Shown: positions 9,958 to 20,375, counted from the stretch's first letter. The stretch: DNA of 64,000 bases from Serratia sp. AKBS12 (GCF_024793895.1 NZ_JANUSB010000015.1:186001-250000), one strand, 5' to 3'. The notes: a model not told the origin generated them from the sequence alone. A program made the numbers and translations.

Positions 9958-10213
9958 CCAATGGCATGTCAGCGGGCTTGTCGTACAGGCTCGGCCGGAA
10001 AAATTCCCGCAGCTGTTGCCCCGGCTGCTGGCGATCCCGGATAGCGAAATCCCGGCGCAGGATCGGGCGCAGGGCAAGCTGGTGGTGGTATTGCAGGCCG
10101 CGCACTCCAATGCGCTGCTGGAAAAAATCGAGTCGGTACGCAATCTGGACGGCGTGCTGGCGGTGTCGCTGGTGTATCACCAGCAAGATGAGCAAGGTGA
10201 GGTAACGCCATGA
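9950..10213 (+). CDS. napD: NapA-specific Tat-proofreading chaperone NapD
   Basis: An 87-residue cytoplasmic chaperone that binds the twin-arginine signal peptide of NapA and prevents premature export. It has the family core [41 protein letters not shown], nearly identical to E. coli NapD at its C-terminal end. The ATG at 9950 follows GGAG by eight bases and fits the family start; a GTG at 9941 is less likely. It starts inside napF and its stop overlaps the napA start as ATGA, so it is tightly coupled. Confidence 0.93.
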   Translation: MNNQWHVSGLVVQARPEKFPQLLPRLLAIPDSEIPAQDRAQGKLVVVLQAAHSNALLEKIESVRNLDGVLAVSLVYHQQDEQGEVTP

Positions 10214-12696
10214 AACTCAGTCGTCGAGACTTTATGAAGGCCAACGCGGCAGCGGCAGCCGCAGCGGCAGCCGGGCTGACCATACCGACGGTGGCGCAAG
10301 CCGTGGTCGGCAGCACGGAAGAGATCAAATGGGACAAGGCGCCATGCCGCTTCTGCGGTACCGGCTGTGGCGTGCTGGTCGGTACGCAGAATGGCCGTAT
10401 CGTTGCCTCGCAGGGCGATCCGGATGCGCCGGTCAACCGTGGCTTGAACTGCATCAAGGGGTATTTCCTGCCAAAAATCATGTACGGCAAGGATCGCCTG
10501 ACGCAACCGATGCTGCGCATGAAAAATGGCCAGTACCATAAAGAAGGCGAGTTCACGCCGATCGGCTGGGATCGCGCCTTCGACATCATGGCCGAAAAAT
10601 TCAAGGGGGCATTGAAGGAAAAAGGTCCGGAGGCGGTCGGCATGTTCGGTTCCGGCCAATGGACCATCTGGGAAGGCTACGCCGCCGCCAAGTTGTTCAA
10701 GGCGGGGTTGCGCTCCAATAACCTCGATCCGAACGCGCGTCACTGCATGGCGTCGGCGGTGGTGGGCTTTATGCGCACTTTTGGCATGGATGAACCCATG
10801 GGCTGCTACGACGATATCGAGCAGGCCGACGCCTTTGTGCTGTGGGGATCCAACATGGCGGAGATGCACCCGATCCTGTGGTCGCGCATCACCAACCGCC
10901 GCTTGAGCGACGACAAGGTCAACGTGTCGGTGTTGTCGACCTTTGAGCATCGCAGTTTCGAACTGGCGGACAACGCCATGGTGTTCACACCGCAGACCGA
11001 TCTGGCGATCATGAACTATATCGCCAACTATATTATCCAGCACGACGCGGTCGATCAGACCTTCCTCAAGCAGCACGTCAACATTCGCAAGGGCGCCACC
11101 GACATCGGCTATGGCCTGCGCCCGACCCACCCGTTGGAGAAAGCCGCCAAAAACCCCGGCAGCGACGCCTCTGAGCCGATGAGCTTCGAGGACTACAAAG
11201 CGTTTGTCGCCGAGTACACGTTGGAAAAAACCGCAGAACTGAGCGGCGTGGCGCCAGATCAGCTGGAAGCGCTGGCCAGGCTGTACGCCGATCCTGACAT
11301 CAAGGTGGTTTCCTACTGGACCATGGGTTTCAACCAGCATACCCGCGGCGTGTGGGCCAATAACCTGTGTTACAACCTGCACTTGCTGACCGGCAAGATT
11401 TCCCGACCGGGCTGTGGGCCGTTTTCGCTGACCGGCCAGCCGTCCGCGTGCGGTACCGCACGTGAGGTTGGCACTTTTGCCCACCGCCTGCCGGCCGATA
11501 TGGTGGTCACCAATGAAAAGCATCGCCAGATTGCCGAGCAAAAATGGCAGTTGCCCGCCGGTACCATCCCGGCCAAGGTCGGGTTGCATGCGGTAGCGCA
11601 GGATCGCGCCCTGAAGGATGGGACGCTCAATGCCTACTGGGTGATGTGCAACAACAATATGCAGGCCGGGCCGAACATCAATCAGGAGCGCATGCCGGGC
11701 TGGCGCGATGCGCGCAATTTTGTGGTGGTGTCCGATCCGTATCCGACGGTCAGCGCACTGGCGGCCGATTTGATCCTGCCCACCGCCATGTGGGTCGAAA
11801 AAGAGGGCGCTTACGGCAATGCCGAACGCCGCACTCAATTCTGGCGCCAGCAGGTAACCGCGCCGGGAGAGGCAAAATCCGATCTGTGGCAGATGGTGGA
11901 GTTCGCCAAACGTTTCCAGGTGGAAGAGGTGTGGCCAGAAGCGTTGCTGGCGCAGAAACCGCAATATCGCGGCAAAACCTTGTATGACGTGCTGTTTGCC
12001 AATGGGGTGGTCAACCGGTTCAAACTGGCGGAGATCCCGCCGGAACAGCTGAACGACGAAGCGCGTGCAGTCGGCTTCTACATCCAGAAAGGTCTGTTTG
12101 AGGAGTACGCCGATTTTGGCCGCGGGCACGGCCACGATCTGGCTGCCTTTGATATGTACCATCAGGCGCGCGGCCTGCGCTGGCCGGTGGTCGACGGCAA
12201 AGAAACCCTGTGGCGTTACCGCGAAGGCACCGATCCGTACGTCAAGACCGGTGAGTCAGTGCGTTTTTACGGTAAGCCGGACGGTAAAGCGGTGATTTTT
12301 GCCTTGCCGTATGAGCCGGCGGCGGAAAGCCCGGATCGGGAATACGATCTGTGGCTGTCTACCGGCCGGGTGCTGGAGCATTGGCACACCGGATCGATGA
12401 CGCGTCGAGTGCCTGAACTGCATCGCGCATTCCCGGAAGCGGTGCTGTTCATCCATCCGCTGGACGCCAAGAGCCGTAATTTGCGCCGTGGGGATAAGGT
12501 AAAAGTACTGTCGCGTCGCGGTGAAGTCGTGAGCATCGTCGAAACGCGTGGCCGTAACCGTCCACCGAAGGGGTTGGTGTACATGCCGTTCTTTGACGCC
12601 GCCCAGCTGGTGAACAACCTGACCCTCGACGCTACCGATCCGCTGTCGAAGGAAACCGACTTTAAAAAATGTGCGGTCAAGCTGGAGAAGGTGTAG
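10210..12696 (+). CDS. napA: Periplasmic nitrate reductase catalytic subunit NapA
   Basis: An 828-residue bis-MGD molybdoenzyme that reduces nitrate to nitrite in the periplasm. The Tat signal [21 protein letters not shown] has SRRDFMK followed by a hydrophobic alanine stretch and an AQA cleavage region. The [4Fe-4S] ligands are in [10 protein letters not shown] plus the later cysteine in NRGLNCIKG, and the molybdenum ligand is the cysteine of [12 protein letters not shown]. Length equals that of E. coli NapA. It accepts electrons through NapB from NapC. The start overlaps the napD stop. Confidence 0.97.
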   Translation: MKLSRRDFMKANAAAAAAAAAGLTIPTVAQAVVGSTEEIKWDKAPCRFCGTGCGVLVGTQNGRIVASQGDPDAPVNRGLNCIKGYFLPKIMYGKDRLTQPMLRMKNGQYHKEGEFTPIGWDRAFDIMAEKFKGALKEKGPEAVGMFGSGQWTIWEGYAAAKLFKAGLRSNNLDPNARHCMASAVVGFMRTFGMDEPMGCYDDIEQADAFVLWGSNMAEMHPILWSRITNRRLSDDKVNVSVLSTFEHRSFELADNAMVFTPQTDLAIMNYIANYIIQHDAVDQTFLKQHVNIRKGATDIGYGLRPTHPLEKAAKNPGSDASEPMSFEDYKAFVAEYTLEKTAELSGVAPDQLEALARLYADPDIKVVSYWTMGFNQHTRGVWANNLCYNLHLLTGKISRPGCGPFSLTGQPSACGTAREVGTFAHRLPADMVVTNEKHRQIAEQKWQLPAGTIPAKVGLHAVAQDRALKDGTLNAYWVMCNNNMQAGPNINQERMPGWRDARNFVVVSDPYPTVSALAADLILPTAMWVEKEGAYGNAERRTQFWRQQVTAPGEAKSDLWQMVEFAKRFQVEEVWPEALLAQKPQYRGKTLYDVLFANGVVNRFKLAEIPPEQLNDEARAVGFYIQKGLFEEYADFGRGHGHDLAAFDMYHQARGLRWPVVDGKETLWRYREGTDPYVKTGESVRFYGKPDGKAVIFALPYEPAAESPDREYDLWLSTGRVLEHWHTGSMTRRVPELHRAFPEAVLFIHPLDAKSRNLRRGDKVKVLSRRGEVVSIVETRGRNRPPKGLVYMPFFDAAQLVNNLTLDATDPLSKETDFKKCAVKLEKV

Positions 12697-12705
12697 GAGC
12701 CGGCA

Positions 12706-13455
12706 ATGAGCCAGCCACGAGACAAAACCCCGGCGCGGCGGCGTTTTTTGCGCGACGCCGCCCGCAGCGCAGCCGGCTTGGCCGGGATTGCGCTGGTGCT
12801 GGGTTTGCAGCAGAAACAGTCGCAGGCGCGGGACGGTTTGGCGTTGCGTCCGCCGGGGGCACTGGCAGATGGGGCATTCGACAGCGCCTGCATTCGCTGC
12901 GGCCAATGCGTACAGGCCTGTCCGTATCACACGCTGAAACTGGCGACGCTGCTGTCGCCACGGGCGGCCGGTACGCCGTATTTTGTTGCGCGCGACGTGC
13001 CGTGCGAAATGTGCGAGGACATTCCCTGCGTACTGGCATGTCCGAGCGGCGCGCTCGATCCTGCGCTGACTGACATCGACAACGCCCGCATGGGGCTGGC
13101 GGTGTTGCTCGACCACGAAAACTGCCTGAACTGGCAGGGTTTGCGCTGTGAAGTGTGCTATCGGGTCTGTCCGCAAATCGACCAGGCGATAACGCTGGAG
13201 ATGCAGCGCAACCCGCGTACCGGCAAGCACGCGCTGTTTTTACCCACGGTGCACAGCGACGCCTGTACCGGCTGCGGCAAGTGCGAACAGGCATGCGTGC
13301 TGGAGCAGGCGGCTATCAAGGTACTGCCCCTGTCGTTGGCACGCGGTCAACTGGGCGAACACTATCGCTGGGGCTGGCGTGAAAAACAGCGTGCCGGTCA
13401 GGCGTTGGTGCCGACCGGCGGGCAGTTGCCGGCGCGTGGTAGCAAGGAGGAGTAA
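12706..13455 (+). CDS. napG: Ferredoxin-type quinol-oxidation component NapG
   Basis: A 249-residue iron-sulfur protein exported by Tat ([17 protein letters not shown] near the N-terminus) that, with NapH, forms a quinol dehydrogenase feeding NapC/NapB. Four cysteine clusters are visible: [27 protein letters not shown], the pair in [17 protein letters not shown], and [12 protein letters not shown]. It lies nine bases after napA and two bases before napH, in the E. coli-type order AGHBC. Confidence 0.95.
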   Translation: MSQPRDKTPARRRFLRDAARSAAGLAGIALVLGLQQKQSQARDGLALRPPGALADGAFDSACIRCGQCVQACPYHTLKLATLLSPRAAGTPYFVARDVPCEMCEDIPCVLACPSGALDPALTDIDNARMGLAVLLDHENCLNWQGLRCEVCYRVCPQIDQAITLEMQRNPRTGKHALFLPTVHSDACTGCGKCEQACVLEQAAIKVLPLSLARGQLGEHYRWGWREKQRAGQALVPTGGQLPARGSKEE

Positions 13456-13457
13456 TA

Positions 13458-14366
13458 ATGGCCAACCCTGTGGCAGAGGCGGGGCGCGAAGCGCGTCGAC
13501 GCCATGGCTGGTGGCGCAGTCAGCGGTTTTTACTGCTGCGCCGCAGCAGTCAACTGCTGATTCTGCTGATGTTCTTATCCGGCCCGCTGTGGGGCGTCTG
13601 GATCCTGCGCGGCAATTACAGCGCCAGTCTGTTGCTGGACACCGTGCCGTTGACCGATCCGCTGATGCTGCTGGAAAGCCTGTTGGCCGGCAACTGGCCC
13701 GCCTGGCTGGCCTGGGTGGGGGCGGCGGTAGTGCTGGTCTATGGCCTGATCGGTAACCGGGTGTTTTGCGGCTGGGTCTGTCCAGTCAATCCGCTGACCG
13801 ATCTGGCCGCCTGGTTGCGGCGGCGTCTGGGGCTGCGCCAATCGGCCAACCTGCCACGTAATCTGCGCTACGGCATTTTACTGGCGGTGTTGGCGGGCAG
13901 CGCAGTCAGCGGCACGCTGTTGTGGGAATGGATAAACCCGGTGGCGCTGATGGGGCGCGGTCTGATTCACGGTGCATCGCCCCGGGCAGCCGGTTGGTTC
14001 GCCGGGCTGTCGGCGGCGTTTGGCGCCGGTATTTGGCTGCTGTTGGCGCTGTTCCTGTTTGACCTGCTGGTGGTTGAACACGGCTGGTGTGGCCATCTTT
14101 GTCCGATGGGCGCGCTGTACGGCGTCATCGGCAGTCAGGGCATGCTGCGCATCAGCGCCAGTGGGCGTGAAAACTGTACGCGCTGTATGGACTGCTTCCA
14201 CGTTTGTCCGGAACCGCAAATCCTGCGTGAGCCGCTATTGGTACAAAAGGGCACGCCGCAGGTGGCCAGCGACGCCTGTATTGCCTGCGGGCGCTGCATC
14301 GACGTCTGTGCAGAAAACGTATTTGAAATAAACACCCAATTCCACTCTTCGGGAGCCAAAAAATGA
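13458..14366 (+). CDS. napH: Membrane quinol-oxidation component NapH
   Basis: A 302-residue inner-membrane ferredoxin-type protein. Four transmembrane segments can be placed (roughly residues 33-52, 75-95, 135-155 and 190-215). Two cytoplasmic CxxxCP motifs, FCGWVCPVNPL and WCGHLCPMGAL, are signature NapH features, and two [4Fe-4S] motifs, CTRCMDCFHVCP and CIACGRCIDVC, finish the protein. It is slightly longer than the E. coli homologue (287). Its stop overlaps the napB start as ATGA. With NapG it oxidises quinols for nitrate reduction. Confidence 0.95.
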   Translation: MANPVAEAGREARRRHGWWRSQRFLLLRRSSQLLILLMFLSGPLWGVWILRGNYSASLLLDTVPLTDPLMLLESLLAGNWPAWLAWVGAAVVLVYGLIGNRVFCGWVCPVNPLTDLAAWLRRRLGLRQSANLPRNLRYGILLAVLAGSAVSGTLLWEWINPVALMGRGLIHGASPRAAGWFAGLSAAFGAGIWLLLALFLFDLLVVEHGWCGHLCPMGALYGVIGSQGMLRISASGRENCTRCMDCFHVCPEPQILREPLLVQKGTPQVASDACIACGRCIDVCAENVFEINTQFHSSGAKK

Positions 14367-14812
14367 AAAGCAATGTCCTGAGAAAGCGGTTGTCCTTGTG
14401 GGCTGCGCTGATGTCACTGGTTATCGCCGGCGTTGCGTTTGCCGCTGATGATGTCGATCTCAGCCAGTCGCCGGAGGTTGCCGCTACCGCCGAAGGCCAA
14501 ATCAACATGCCGAAGCAGCAGGAGCGGATGGCGCTGAACTACGTCAATCAGCCGCCAATGATCCCGCACAGTATCGACGGCTACCAGGTCAGCAAGAACA
14601 CCAATCGCTGTCTGCAGTGTCACGGCGTCGAACACTATCGCACCACCGGCGCGCCGCGCATCAGTCCGACGCACTTTATGGACAGCGACGGTAAAGTGCG
14701 TGGCAACGTCGCGCCGCGTCGCTATTTCTGCCTGCAATGCCATGTTCCGCAAACCGATGCGGCACCGATTGTCGGTAACACCTTTGAGCCTATGCCGGGC
14801 TTCGGCAAGTAA
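14363..14812 (+). CDS. napB: Periplasmic diheme cytochrome c NapB
   Basis: A 149-residue electron carrier that pairs with NapA. It has a Sec signal peptide ([27 protein letters not shown], shown here as about 27 residues) and two c-type heme sites, CLQCHG and CLQCHVP, each followed by the expected distal histidine context. The [14 protein letters not shown] stretch is the well-conserved NapB signature. It starts in the napH stop codon and is followed eight bases later by napC. Confidence 0.95.
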   Translation: MKSNVLRKRLSLWAALMSLVIAGVAFAADDVDLSQSPEVAATAEGQINMPKQQERMALNYVNQPPMIPHSIDGYQVSKNTNRCLQCHGVEHYRTTGAPRISPTHFMDSDGKVRGNVAPRRYFCLQCHVPQTDAAPIVGNTFEPMPGFGK

Positions 14813-14820
14813 GCGGGGAA

Positions 14821-15432
14821 ATGATGGCTGAACAACACACAGAGAAAAAAACGGGGCCGATTCGCCGTTTGTGGCGCTGGTGGCGTCGTCCGAGCCGTTT
14901 GGCGCTCGGTACCTTACTGCTGCTGGGTTTTGTCGCCGGGATTATCTTCTGGGGCGGTTTCAATACCGGCATGGAAGCGGCAAATACCGAACAGTTTTGC
15001 ATCAGTTGTCATGAAATGCGTGAAAACGTCTACGAAGAATATATGGAGACGGTGCACTACAACAATCGCAGCGGGGTGCGCGCTACCTGTCCTGATTGCC
15101 ACGTGCCTCACGAGTGGGGGCCTAAAATGCTGCGTAAGCTCAAGGCCAGTAAAGAATTGTATGCCAAGGTGTTCGGCTTGATCGACACGCCGCAGAAGTT
15201 TGAAAACCATCGTCTGGCGATGGCGACCAACGAATGGGCACGCATGAAGGCCAACGATTCACAGGAATGTCGTAACTGTCATAACTTTGACTATATGGAT
15301 TTCACCGCACAGAAAACCGTTGCGGCAAAAATGCATGACAAGGCGATTACCGAAGGCAAGACCTGCATTGACTGTCATAAAGGCATTGCACACAAGCTGC
15401 CGGATATGCGCGACGTGGCCAACGGTTTTTAA
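14821..15432 (+). CDS. napC: Membrane tetraheme cytochrome c NapC
   Basis: A 203-residue NapC/NirT-family quinol dehydrogenase anchored by one N-terminal transmembrane helix (about residues 25-47, [20 protein letters not shown]). Four heme-binding motifs are present: CISCHEM, CPDCHVP, CRNCHNF and CIDCHKG, the last followed by IAHKLP. It passes electrons from menaquinol/ubiquinol to NapB. Two adjacent ATGs (14821 and 14824) are both possible starts. It closes the nap operon and is followed by an intrinsic terminator; no ccm genes follow, unlike in E. coli. Confidence 0.95.
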   Translation: MMAEQHTEKKTGPIRRLWRWWRRPSRLALGTLLLLGFVAGIIFWGGFNTGMEAANTEQFCISCHEMRENVYEEYMETVHYNNRSGVRATCPDCHVPHEWGPKMLRKLKASKELYAKVFGLIDTPQKFENHRLAMATNEWARMKANDSQECRNCHNFDYMDFTAQKTVAAKMHDKAITEGKTCIDCHKGIAHKLPDMRDVANGF

Positions 15433-15452
15433 ACCTCTTGGGGTTTGATTAT

Positions 15453-15483
15453 CCCGCCGAGCCGTCAGGCCGGCGGGTTTTTT
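15453..15483 (+). terminator. Intrinsic terminator of the nap operon
   Basis: CCCGCCG and CGGCGGG form a 7-bp GC-rich stem, with an inner region that can pair further, followed by six T. It starts 20 bases after the napC stop. Confidence 0.88.
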
Positions 15484-15557
15484 ATTGCAAATTGACCGCG
15501 GCTGAGTTTTGCTATTGAGCAACAGGTTAGATGCAGTACGAAACGGAAGAAGGGTCA

Positions 15558-16133
15558 ATGTCAGCAAAAATCGAGAATGTGAACAAAGAGCTACTGTCCG
15601 ACAATTGGTATGTGCTTAATAAATATACTTTTGATTTAAAACGTAAAAATGGCGGTTTTGTCCGGCAGATGCGCGAGGTCTATGACCGTGGCAACGGCGC
15701 CACCATCCTGTTGTATAACCGGGACAAAGGCACGGTAGTGCTAACCAACCAATTCCGTATGCCGACCTACGTCAACGGTAATCAAAGCGGTATGCTGCTG
15801 GAGGCCTGTGCCGGTCTGCTGGACGGCGATGCGGCGGAACAGTGCGCCCGTCGGGAAGCGATAGAAGAGACCGGCTTTCAGGTCGGCGAGGTGAAGAAAA
15901 TTTTTGAAGCCTATATGTCGCCGGGCGGCGTTACCGAGCTGATCCACTTCTTTATCGCCGAATATGATGATAGCCAGCGCCATACCGGCGGCGGTGGGGT
16001 GGAAGACGAAGATATCGAAGTGGTGGAGTTACCGTTTGACCAGGCGGTGGCGATGATTGCCGATGGCCGTATCAAGGACGGCAAGACCATCATGCTGTTG
16101 CAGTATCTGCAGATCAATCGCCTGTTGGCATAA
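15558..16133 (+). CDS. nudK: GDP-mannose/ADP-sugar Nudix hydrolase NudK
   Basis: A 191-residue Nudix pyrophosphatase, the same length as E. coli NudK, which hydrolyses GDP-mannose. The Nudix box is [23 protein letters not shown] (metal-binding REAIEE), and the family stretches [16 protein letters not shown] and [21 protein letters not shown] are conserved. I start it at ATG 15558 (MSAKIENV) with GAAGG upstream, although the frame is open nine codons earlier. In E. coli nudK is also a neighbour of tktB. Confidence 0.92.
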   Translation: MSAKIENVNKELLSDNWYVLNKYTFDLKRKNGGFVRQMREVYDRGNGATILLYNRDKGTVVLTNQFRMPTYVNGNQSGMLLEACAGLLDGDAAEQCARREAIEETGFQVGEVKKIFEAYMSPGGVTELIHFFIAEYDDSQRHTGGGGVEDEDIEVVELPFDQAVAMIADGRIKDGKTIMLLQYLQINRLLA

Positions 16134-16157
16134 AAAAGCCCGGCTGAAAGCCGGGCT
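16132..16157 (-). terminator. Intrinsic terminator between nudK and tktB
   Basis: AGCCCGGCT-GAA-AGCCGGGCT is a perfect 9-bp stem at 16137-16157; on the minus strand it is followed by six T, so it best serves the converging talA-tktB transcript. A near-identical copy lies at 16298-16321 (AAGCCCGGCT-GAT-AGCCGGGCTT), immediately after the tktB stop. Confidence 0.7.
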
Positions 16158-16220
16158 CAGACTGATGACAAACCTCATTCCTGCACAGAGCGAATAGAGG
16201 TCAATCAATAAAAAATCAGG

Positions 16221-16321
16221 AAAATCAATTTATTGATTTTCGGCCGATCGCCACAAAGCAGGGAAAACCACGTTTTTTCCTGCTTTGTCAGCAACCTAAG
16301 CCCGGCTGATAGCCGGGCTTT
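16221..16321. repeat. Cluster of hairpins downstream of tktB
   Basis: Three hairpins stand in about 100 bases. AAAATCAAT-TT-ATTGATTTT (16221-16240) is a perfect 9-bp AT stem. ACAAAGCAGG...CCTGCTTTGT (16253-16288) extends through a G-T and four A-T pairs to about 15 bp. The third (16298-16321) repeats the GC terminator hairpin seen at 16137-16157. They may be successive transcription ends or RNA-stabilising structures. Confidence 0.6.
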
Positions 16322-16328
16322 CCATCGG

Positions 16329-18300
16329 TTACTTCAACAACGCCCTGGCCTTCGCCACCACGTTGTCGACGGTGAAGCCAAATTCCTTGAACAGCTGGTC
16401 CGCCGGCGCCGATTCGCCGAAGCTGGTCATGCCCACCACCGCGCCGTTCAGGCCGACGTACTTGTACCAGTAATCGGCAATGCCGGCTTCGATGGCTACC
16501 CGAGCGGCTACCGCCGACGGCAGCACCGATTCGCGGTACGCCGCATCCTGTTTGTCGAACGCGTCGGTAGACGGCATCGACACCACCCGCACCTTGCGCC
16601 CTTCGCCTGTCAGCTGCTCATACGCGCCCACCGCCAGCTCCACTTCCGAACCGGTGGCAATCAGGATCAGCTCCGGCGTACCGTCACAGTCTTTCAGCAC
16701 GTAGGCCCCGCGGTACACGTTGGCCAACTGCTCGGCGTCGCGTGGCTGCTGCGCCAGGTTCTGGCGCGAGAAAATCAGCGTGGTCGGGCCGTCGTTACGC
16801 TCGATGCCGTACTGCCAGGCAATCGCCGATTCCACCTGGTCACACGGACGCCAGGTGCTCATGTTCGGGGTCACGCGCAGGCTGGCCAACTGCTCCACCG
16901 GCTGGTGGGTCGGGCCGTCTTCCCCCAGACCGATGGAGTCGTGGGTGTAGACGAACACGTTGCGGATTTTCATCAGCGCCGCCATGCGCACCGCGTTGCG
17001 GGCGTATTCCACGAACATCAGGAAGGTCGCCGAGTACGGCAGGAAACCGCCGTGCAGCGCGATGCCGTTGGTGATGGCGGTCATGCCGAACTCGCGCACG
17101 CCGTAGTGGATGTAGTTGCCGGCCAGGTCATCGCCGAGCGATGTGGAGCCGGACCACAGGGTCAGGTTGCTGGGCGCCAGGTCGGCAGAGCCGCCGAGGA
17201 ACTCCGGCAGCAGTTTGCCGAACGCTTCCAGCGCGTTCTGCGACGCCTTGCGGCTGGCGATGTTGGCCGGGTTGGCCTGCAGCTGCTCAACCACTTTCTT
17301 CGCTTCTGCCTGCCAGTTGGCCGGCAGTTCACCGTTCATGCGGCGTTTGAACTCGGCCGCCAGTTCAGGGAAGGCCTTGGCATAGGCGGCGAACCTGTCG
17401 TTCCAGGCGGCTTCTTTCGCCTGACCGGCTTCTTTGGCATCCCACTGGGCGTAGATGTCCTGCGGGATTTCAAAGGCGGGGTATTTCCAGCCCAGCTGTT
17501 CGCGGGTGGCGTGCGCCGTGGGAGTCGTGGGTACCGGCCTTGTTCGGCGAACCGAAGCCAATCACGGTTTTGCACATCAGCAGCGACGGTTTGTCGGTAA
17601 CGCGGCGGGCTTCTTCAATCGCCGCCTTGATGGCGTCGCTGTCGTGGCCGTCGACGCCGCGCACCACGTGCCAGCCGTAGGCTTCAAAGCGCTTGGCGGT
17701 GTCGTCGGTGAACCAGCCCTCGACGTGGCCGTCGATGGAGATGCCGTTGTCATCGTAGAAGGCGGTCAGCTTGCCGAGCTTCATGGTGCCGGCCAGCGAA
17801 CAGACTTCGTGGGAGATGCCTTCCATCATGCAGCCGTCGCCCATGAAGGCGTAGGTGTGGTGGTCAACGATGTCATGGCCCGGGCGGTTGAACTGCGCCG
17901 CCAGGGTGCGTTCGGCGATGGCGAAGCCGACGGCGTTGGCAATGCCCTGACCGAGCGGGCCGGTGGTGGTTTCGACGCCAGGGGTATAGCCGTATTCAGG
18001 GTGACCCGGGGTTTTGGAGTGCAGCTGACGGAAGTTTTCCAGCTCGCTCATCGGCAGGTCATAGCCGGTGAGGTGCAGCAGGCTGTAAATCAACATGGAG
18101 CCATGGCCGTTGGACAGCACGAAACGGTCGCGGTCAGCCCAGTGCGGGTTGGTCGGGTTGTGGTTGAGGTAGTCACGCCACAGGACTTCGGCGATATCCG
18201 CCATTCCCATGGGGGCGCCCGGGTGGCCGGATTTTGCTTTTTGTACGGCGTCCATGCTGAGTGCGCGGATGGCGTTGGCAAGTTCTTTACGCGAAGGCAT
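16329..18300 (-). pseudogene. tktB: Transketolase gene disrupted by a frameshift
   Basis: Transketolase (thiamine diphosphate enzyme of the pentose phosphate pathway). The first 263 codons from ATG 18300 read normally ([20 protein letters not shown]..., [18 protein letters not shown], the ThDP motif [12 protein letters not shown]...DDNGISIDG), up to GTHDSHGA. The expected PLGDAEIA is missing; one leftover base at 17511 shifts the frame, and translation would stop at 17470. The remaining part ([16 protein letters not shown]... to ALLK) is intact in another frame to 16329. Adding 23 bases would restore 664 codons, the normal length. The neighbour talA and the order nudK-tktB-talA identify it as the tktB-type copy. 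A housekeeping tktA is presumably elsewhere. Confidence 0.9.
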
Positions 18301-18320
18301 AACAAAGTGCTCCCAAAAAA

Positions 18321-19271
18321 TTACAGTTCAGCGGCCAGCATGTCTTCCAGCTTCTGCTGGTCAACGGCGAACAGGCGAATGCCCTCGGCCAGTTTTTCTA
18401 CCGCCATGGCATCCTGATTGTGCAACCAGCGGAATTCCGCTTCTGCCAACGGGGCAGGTTGGTGGAAGCCTTCGGTCGACGGCGTCAGTTTGCGTTCGAT
18501 CGGCTGGTCGCTGTTCTTCAGTTGCTCCAGCAGGTTTGGCGCGATGGTCAGACGATCGCAGCCAGCCAGCGCCAGAATTTGCTCAACCTTACGGAAGCTG
18601 GCGCCCATGATTACGGTTTGATAACGGTGCTGTTTGTAGTACTCATAAATGGTGCGCACGGATTTCACACCAGGATCCTGCTCGGCATCATAGTCGCCGG
18701 CCGGTTGTTTGGCCTGATACCAGTCGTAAATACGGCCAACGAACGGCGAGATCAGGTACACGCCGGCTTCGGCACAGGCACGTGCCTGAGCAAAGGAGAA
18801 CAGCAGCGTCAGGTTGGTGTTGATCCCTTCCTTTTCCAGCTCTTCCGCAGCCTTGATGCCTTCCCAGGTGGAGGCCAGCTTGATCAGAATGCGGGATTTG
18901 TCGACGCCCTGTTCCTGATACATGGCGATCAGCTTGCGCGCTTTGGCGACACACATACCGCGGTCGAACGACAGGCGCGCATCCACTTCGGTAGAAATGC
19001 GGCCCGGCACGCTTTTCAGGATCTCCACGCCGATATTTACCGCCAGCTTGTCGCAGGCATTGATCAGTTGAGTTTCTTTATTGCCCCCCTGCTGACGGGC
19101 ATATTCCAATGCTTCGGTAATCAGTGGCTTATATTGAGGCAGCGCAGCGGCTTTCAGGATCAGCGAAGGGTTGGTGGTAGCATCTTCCGGTTCGAACTGG
19201 CGAATGGATTCGATATCGCCACTGTCGGCAACCACAACGGTCAGCTGCTTGAGTGCGTCTAATTGGTTCAT
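18321..19271 (-). CDS. talA: Transaldolase A
   Basis: A 316-residue class I aldolase-type enzyme that moves a dihydroxyacetone unit between sugar phosphates in the non-oxidative pentose phosphate pathway. The Schiff-base lysine is K131 in [13 protein letters not shown]; other family blocks are [39 protein letters not shown] and [11 protein letters not shown]. Length and lysine position fit TalA (E. coli TalA 316 residues). It lies 20 bases upstream of the broken tktB, in the stress/stationary-phase talA-tktB arrangement. Confidence 0.94.
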   Translation of the reverse strand: MNQLDALKQLTVVVADSGDIESIRQFEPEDATTNPSLILKAAALPQYKPLITEALEYARQQGGNKETQLINACDKLAVNIGVEILKSVPGRISTEVDARLSFDRGMCVAKARKLIAMYQEQGVDKSRILIKLASTWEGIKAAEELEKEGINTNLTLLFSFAQARACAEAGVYLISPFVGRIYDWYQAKQPAGDYDAEQDPGVKSVRTIYEYYKQHRYQTVIMGASFRKVEQILALAGCDRLTIAPNLLEQLKNSDQPIERKLTPSTEGFHQPAPLAEAEFRWLHNQDAMAVEKLAEGIRLFAVDQQKLEDMLAAEL

Positions 19272-19638
19272 GTATAGCTCCTTGATTTACCCTGCATATT
19301 TCGCAACGTAGCGGCATTGGCTACCAGCAATTCCGAGTCACTGACCGTGTCCGGAATTTGCTGGTTACCGTCTTGCCGTGCTCTTTTCTTCCAGGTCGCG
19401 GCAGGCCTTTGGCGTTATCTGTCGGTTTCCGGTGGGACTTCGCTGGCTGCCTGGCTACGTTTCGACGTCATAAGATAGAAATGAGAACATTTGTCATCAT
19501 AGGGTGAACACACTGCATCATACGACAGGCAAATAAAATGCGCTTTTTCTGATTGTTGCGATGGATAAGAACAATGAATCCCGAGCAAAGGCAGGCAGAG
19601 CGCGGTAGTTCACGCCGGCCTGCATGCCGAAAGCGGTT
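19272..19638. other. Intergenic region upstream of talA
   Basis: This 367-base stretch separates talA from the isomerase gene, both on the minus strand. It should hold the talA promoter. I see no recognisable coding remnant, no strong hairpin terminator and no operator I can name. Confidence 0.5.
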
Positions 19639-20097
19639 TCAGCGCGAGCTGTTCACCTGTTCGTAATAACCGATTTTAGCCACTTTGGGGGCGGAACCGC
19701 CACCTTCAAATTCTGAATCCAGCCAGGCGTCGACGATGCTTTTCGCCAGTTCTACGCCGATCACCCGTGCGCCCAGCGTGATGATCTGGGCGTCGTTGCT
19801 TTTACGCGCGCGCTGCGCGGAATAGGTGTCGTGGCACTGTGCTGCGCGGATCCCGGCCACCTTGTTGGCCACGATACTCATGCCAATGCCGGTGCCGCAC
19901 AGCAGAATGCCGCGCTGATGCTGCTCGGCCTTGATCGCCTGTGCAACGGCAAAGGCAATATCCGGATAGATGCCGTCGTCGGCACCGCGGCTGCGGGTGT
20001 AATCGGTTACGGCAATGTCGCGCTGCTGGAGATAAGCAACGATCGCATTTTTCAATTCAATGGCGGCATCATCGGCGCCGATGGCAATTGGCAACAT
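19639..20097 (-). CDS. RpiB/LacAB-family sugar-phosphate isomerase
   Basis: A 152-residue RpiB-type isomerase (MLPIAIGADDAAIELKNAIVAYL). The family active-site segment GILLCGTGIGMSIVANKVAGIRAAQC is intact, including the catalytic cysteine, and RKSNDAQIITLGARVIG is the conserved C-terminal block. RpiB relatives isomerise ribose-5-phosphate, allose-6-phosphate, or, in tetritol pathways, D-erythrulose-4-phosphate to D-erythrose-4-phosphate. The neighbouring dehydrogenases and DhaK/DhaL kinase favour the last, by inference. The start at 20097 has GGAG six bases upstream; the frame is open another 30 codons. It is divergent from the dehydrogenase gene. Confidence 0.88.
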   Translation of the reverse strand: MLPIAIGADDAAIELKNAIVAYLQQRDIAVTDYTRSRGADDGIYPDIAFAVAQAIKAEQHQRGILLCGTGIGMSIVANKVAGIRAAQCHDTYSAQRARKSNDAQIITLGARVIGVELAKSIVDAWLDSEFEGGGSAPKVAKIGYYEQVNSSR

Positions 20098-20167
20098 AAC
20101 GATCTCCTGGTTGGGGACAGAAAAGGGACGATCCTCATAGGGCGTCTGCTGCTTAACATATCGGCTA

Positions 20168-20375
20168 TTAATCAAATGTTCAATCATTGATCTTTTGTTT
20201 GATCGTGATTTGAGTTTTTTGTCTCAATAAAGGTGATTTGTATCACTATTTTTTTCTTTTAAGCGGAAGTTTTGGTTTTTTAGGTGGCTTTTTGAGCGAA
20301 ATCACAGTTTCAAAAGTTCATGGTGGGCAATTTTGTTATTAGCAGTTAGTGTTCATTTGTTCTTTTAGTGTATGA
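20168..20375. promoter_or_regulatory. Divergent control region with a CRP-like site
   Basis: The 315-base gap between the isomerase and the dehydrogenase contains GTGA-N6-TCAC at 20233-20246 within AAAGGTGATTTGTATCACTA, a strong CRP-type palindrome. Possible regulator operators are an ATCAAA...TTTGAT inverted pair (about 20168-20200) and a cluster of TGTTCAT/ATGAA words near 20349-20384 just before the dehydrogenase gene. A SorC-family regulator encoded at the far end of the cluster is the natural candidate to bind these. Confidence 0.5.

Noticed and set aside
10177-12162. A 661-codon open frame antisense to napA
   Set aside because: It is a shadow of the GC-rich napA codons: low-complexity H/R/Q/G content, no recognisable motif, and complete overlap with a certain gene.
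17470-17561. Programmed ribosomal frameshifting in tktB
   Set aside because: Transketolase is not known to use it, there is no slippery heptamer, and a whole eight-codon segment is missing, so deletion explains it better.
16233-18417. Long plus-strand frames across tktB
   Set aside because: Both mirror the transketolase coding sequence; the transketolase reading is conserved on both sides of the frameshift, while these frames match nothing.
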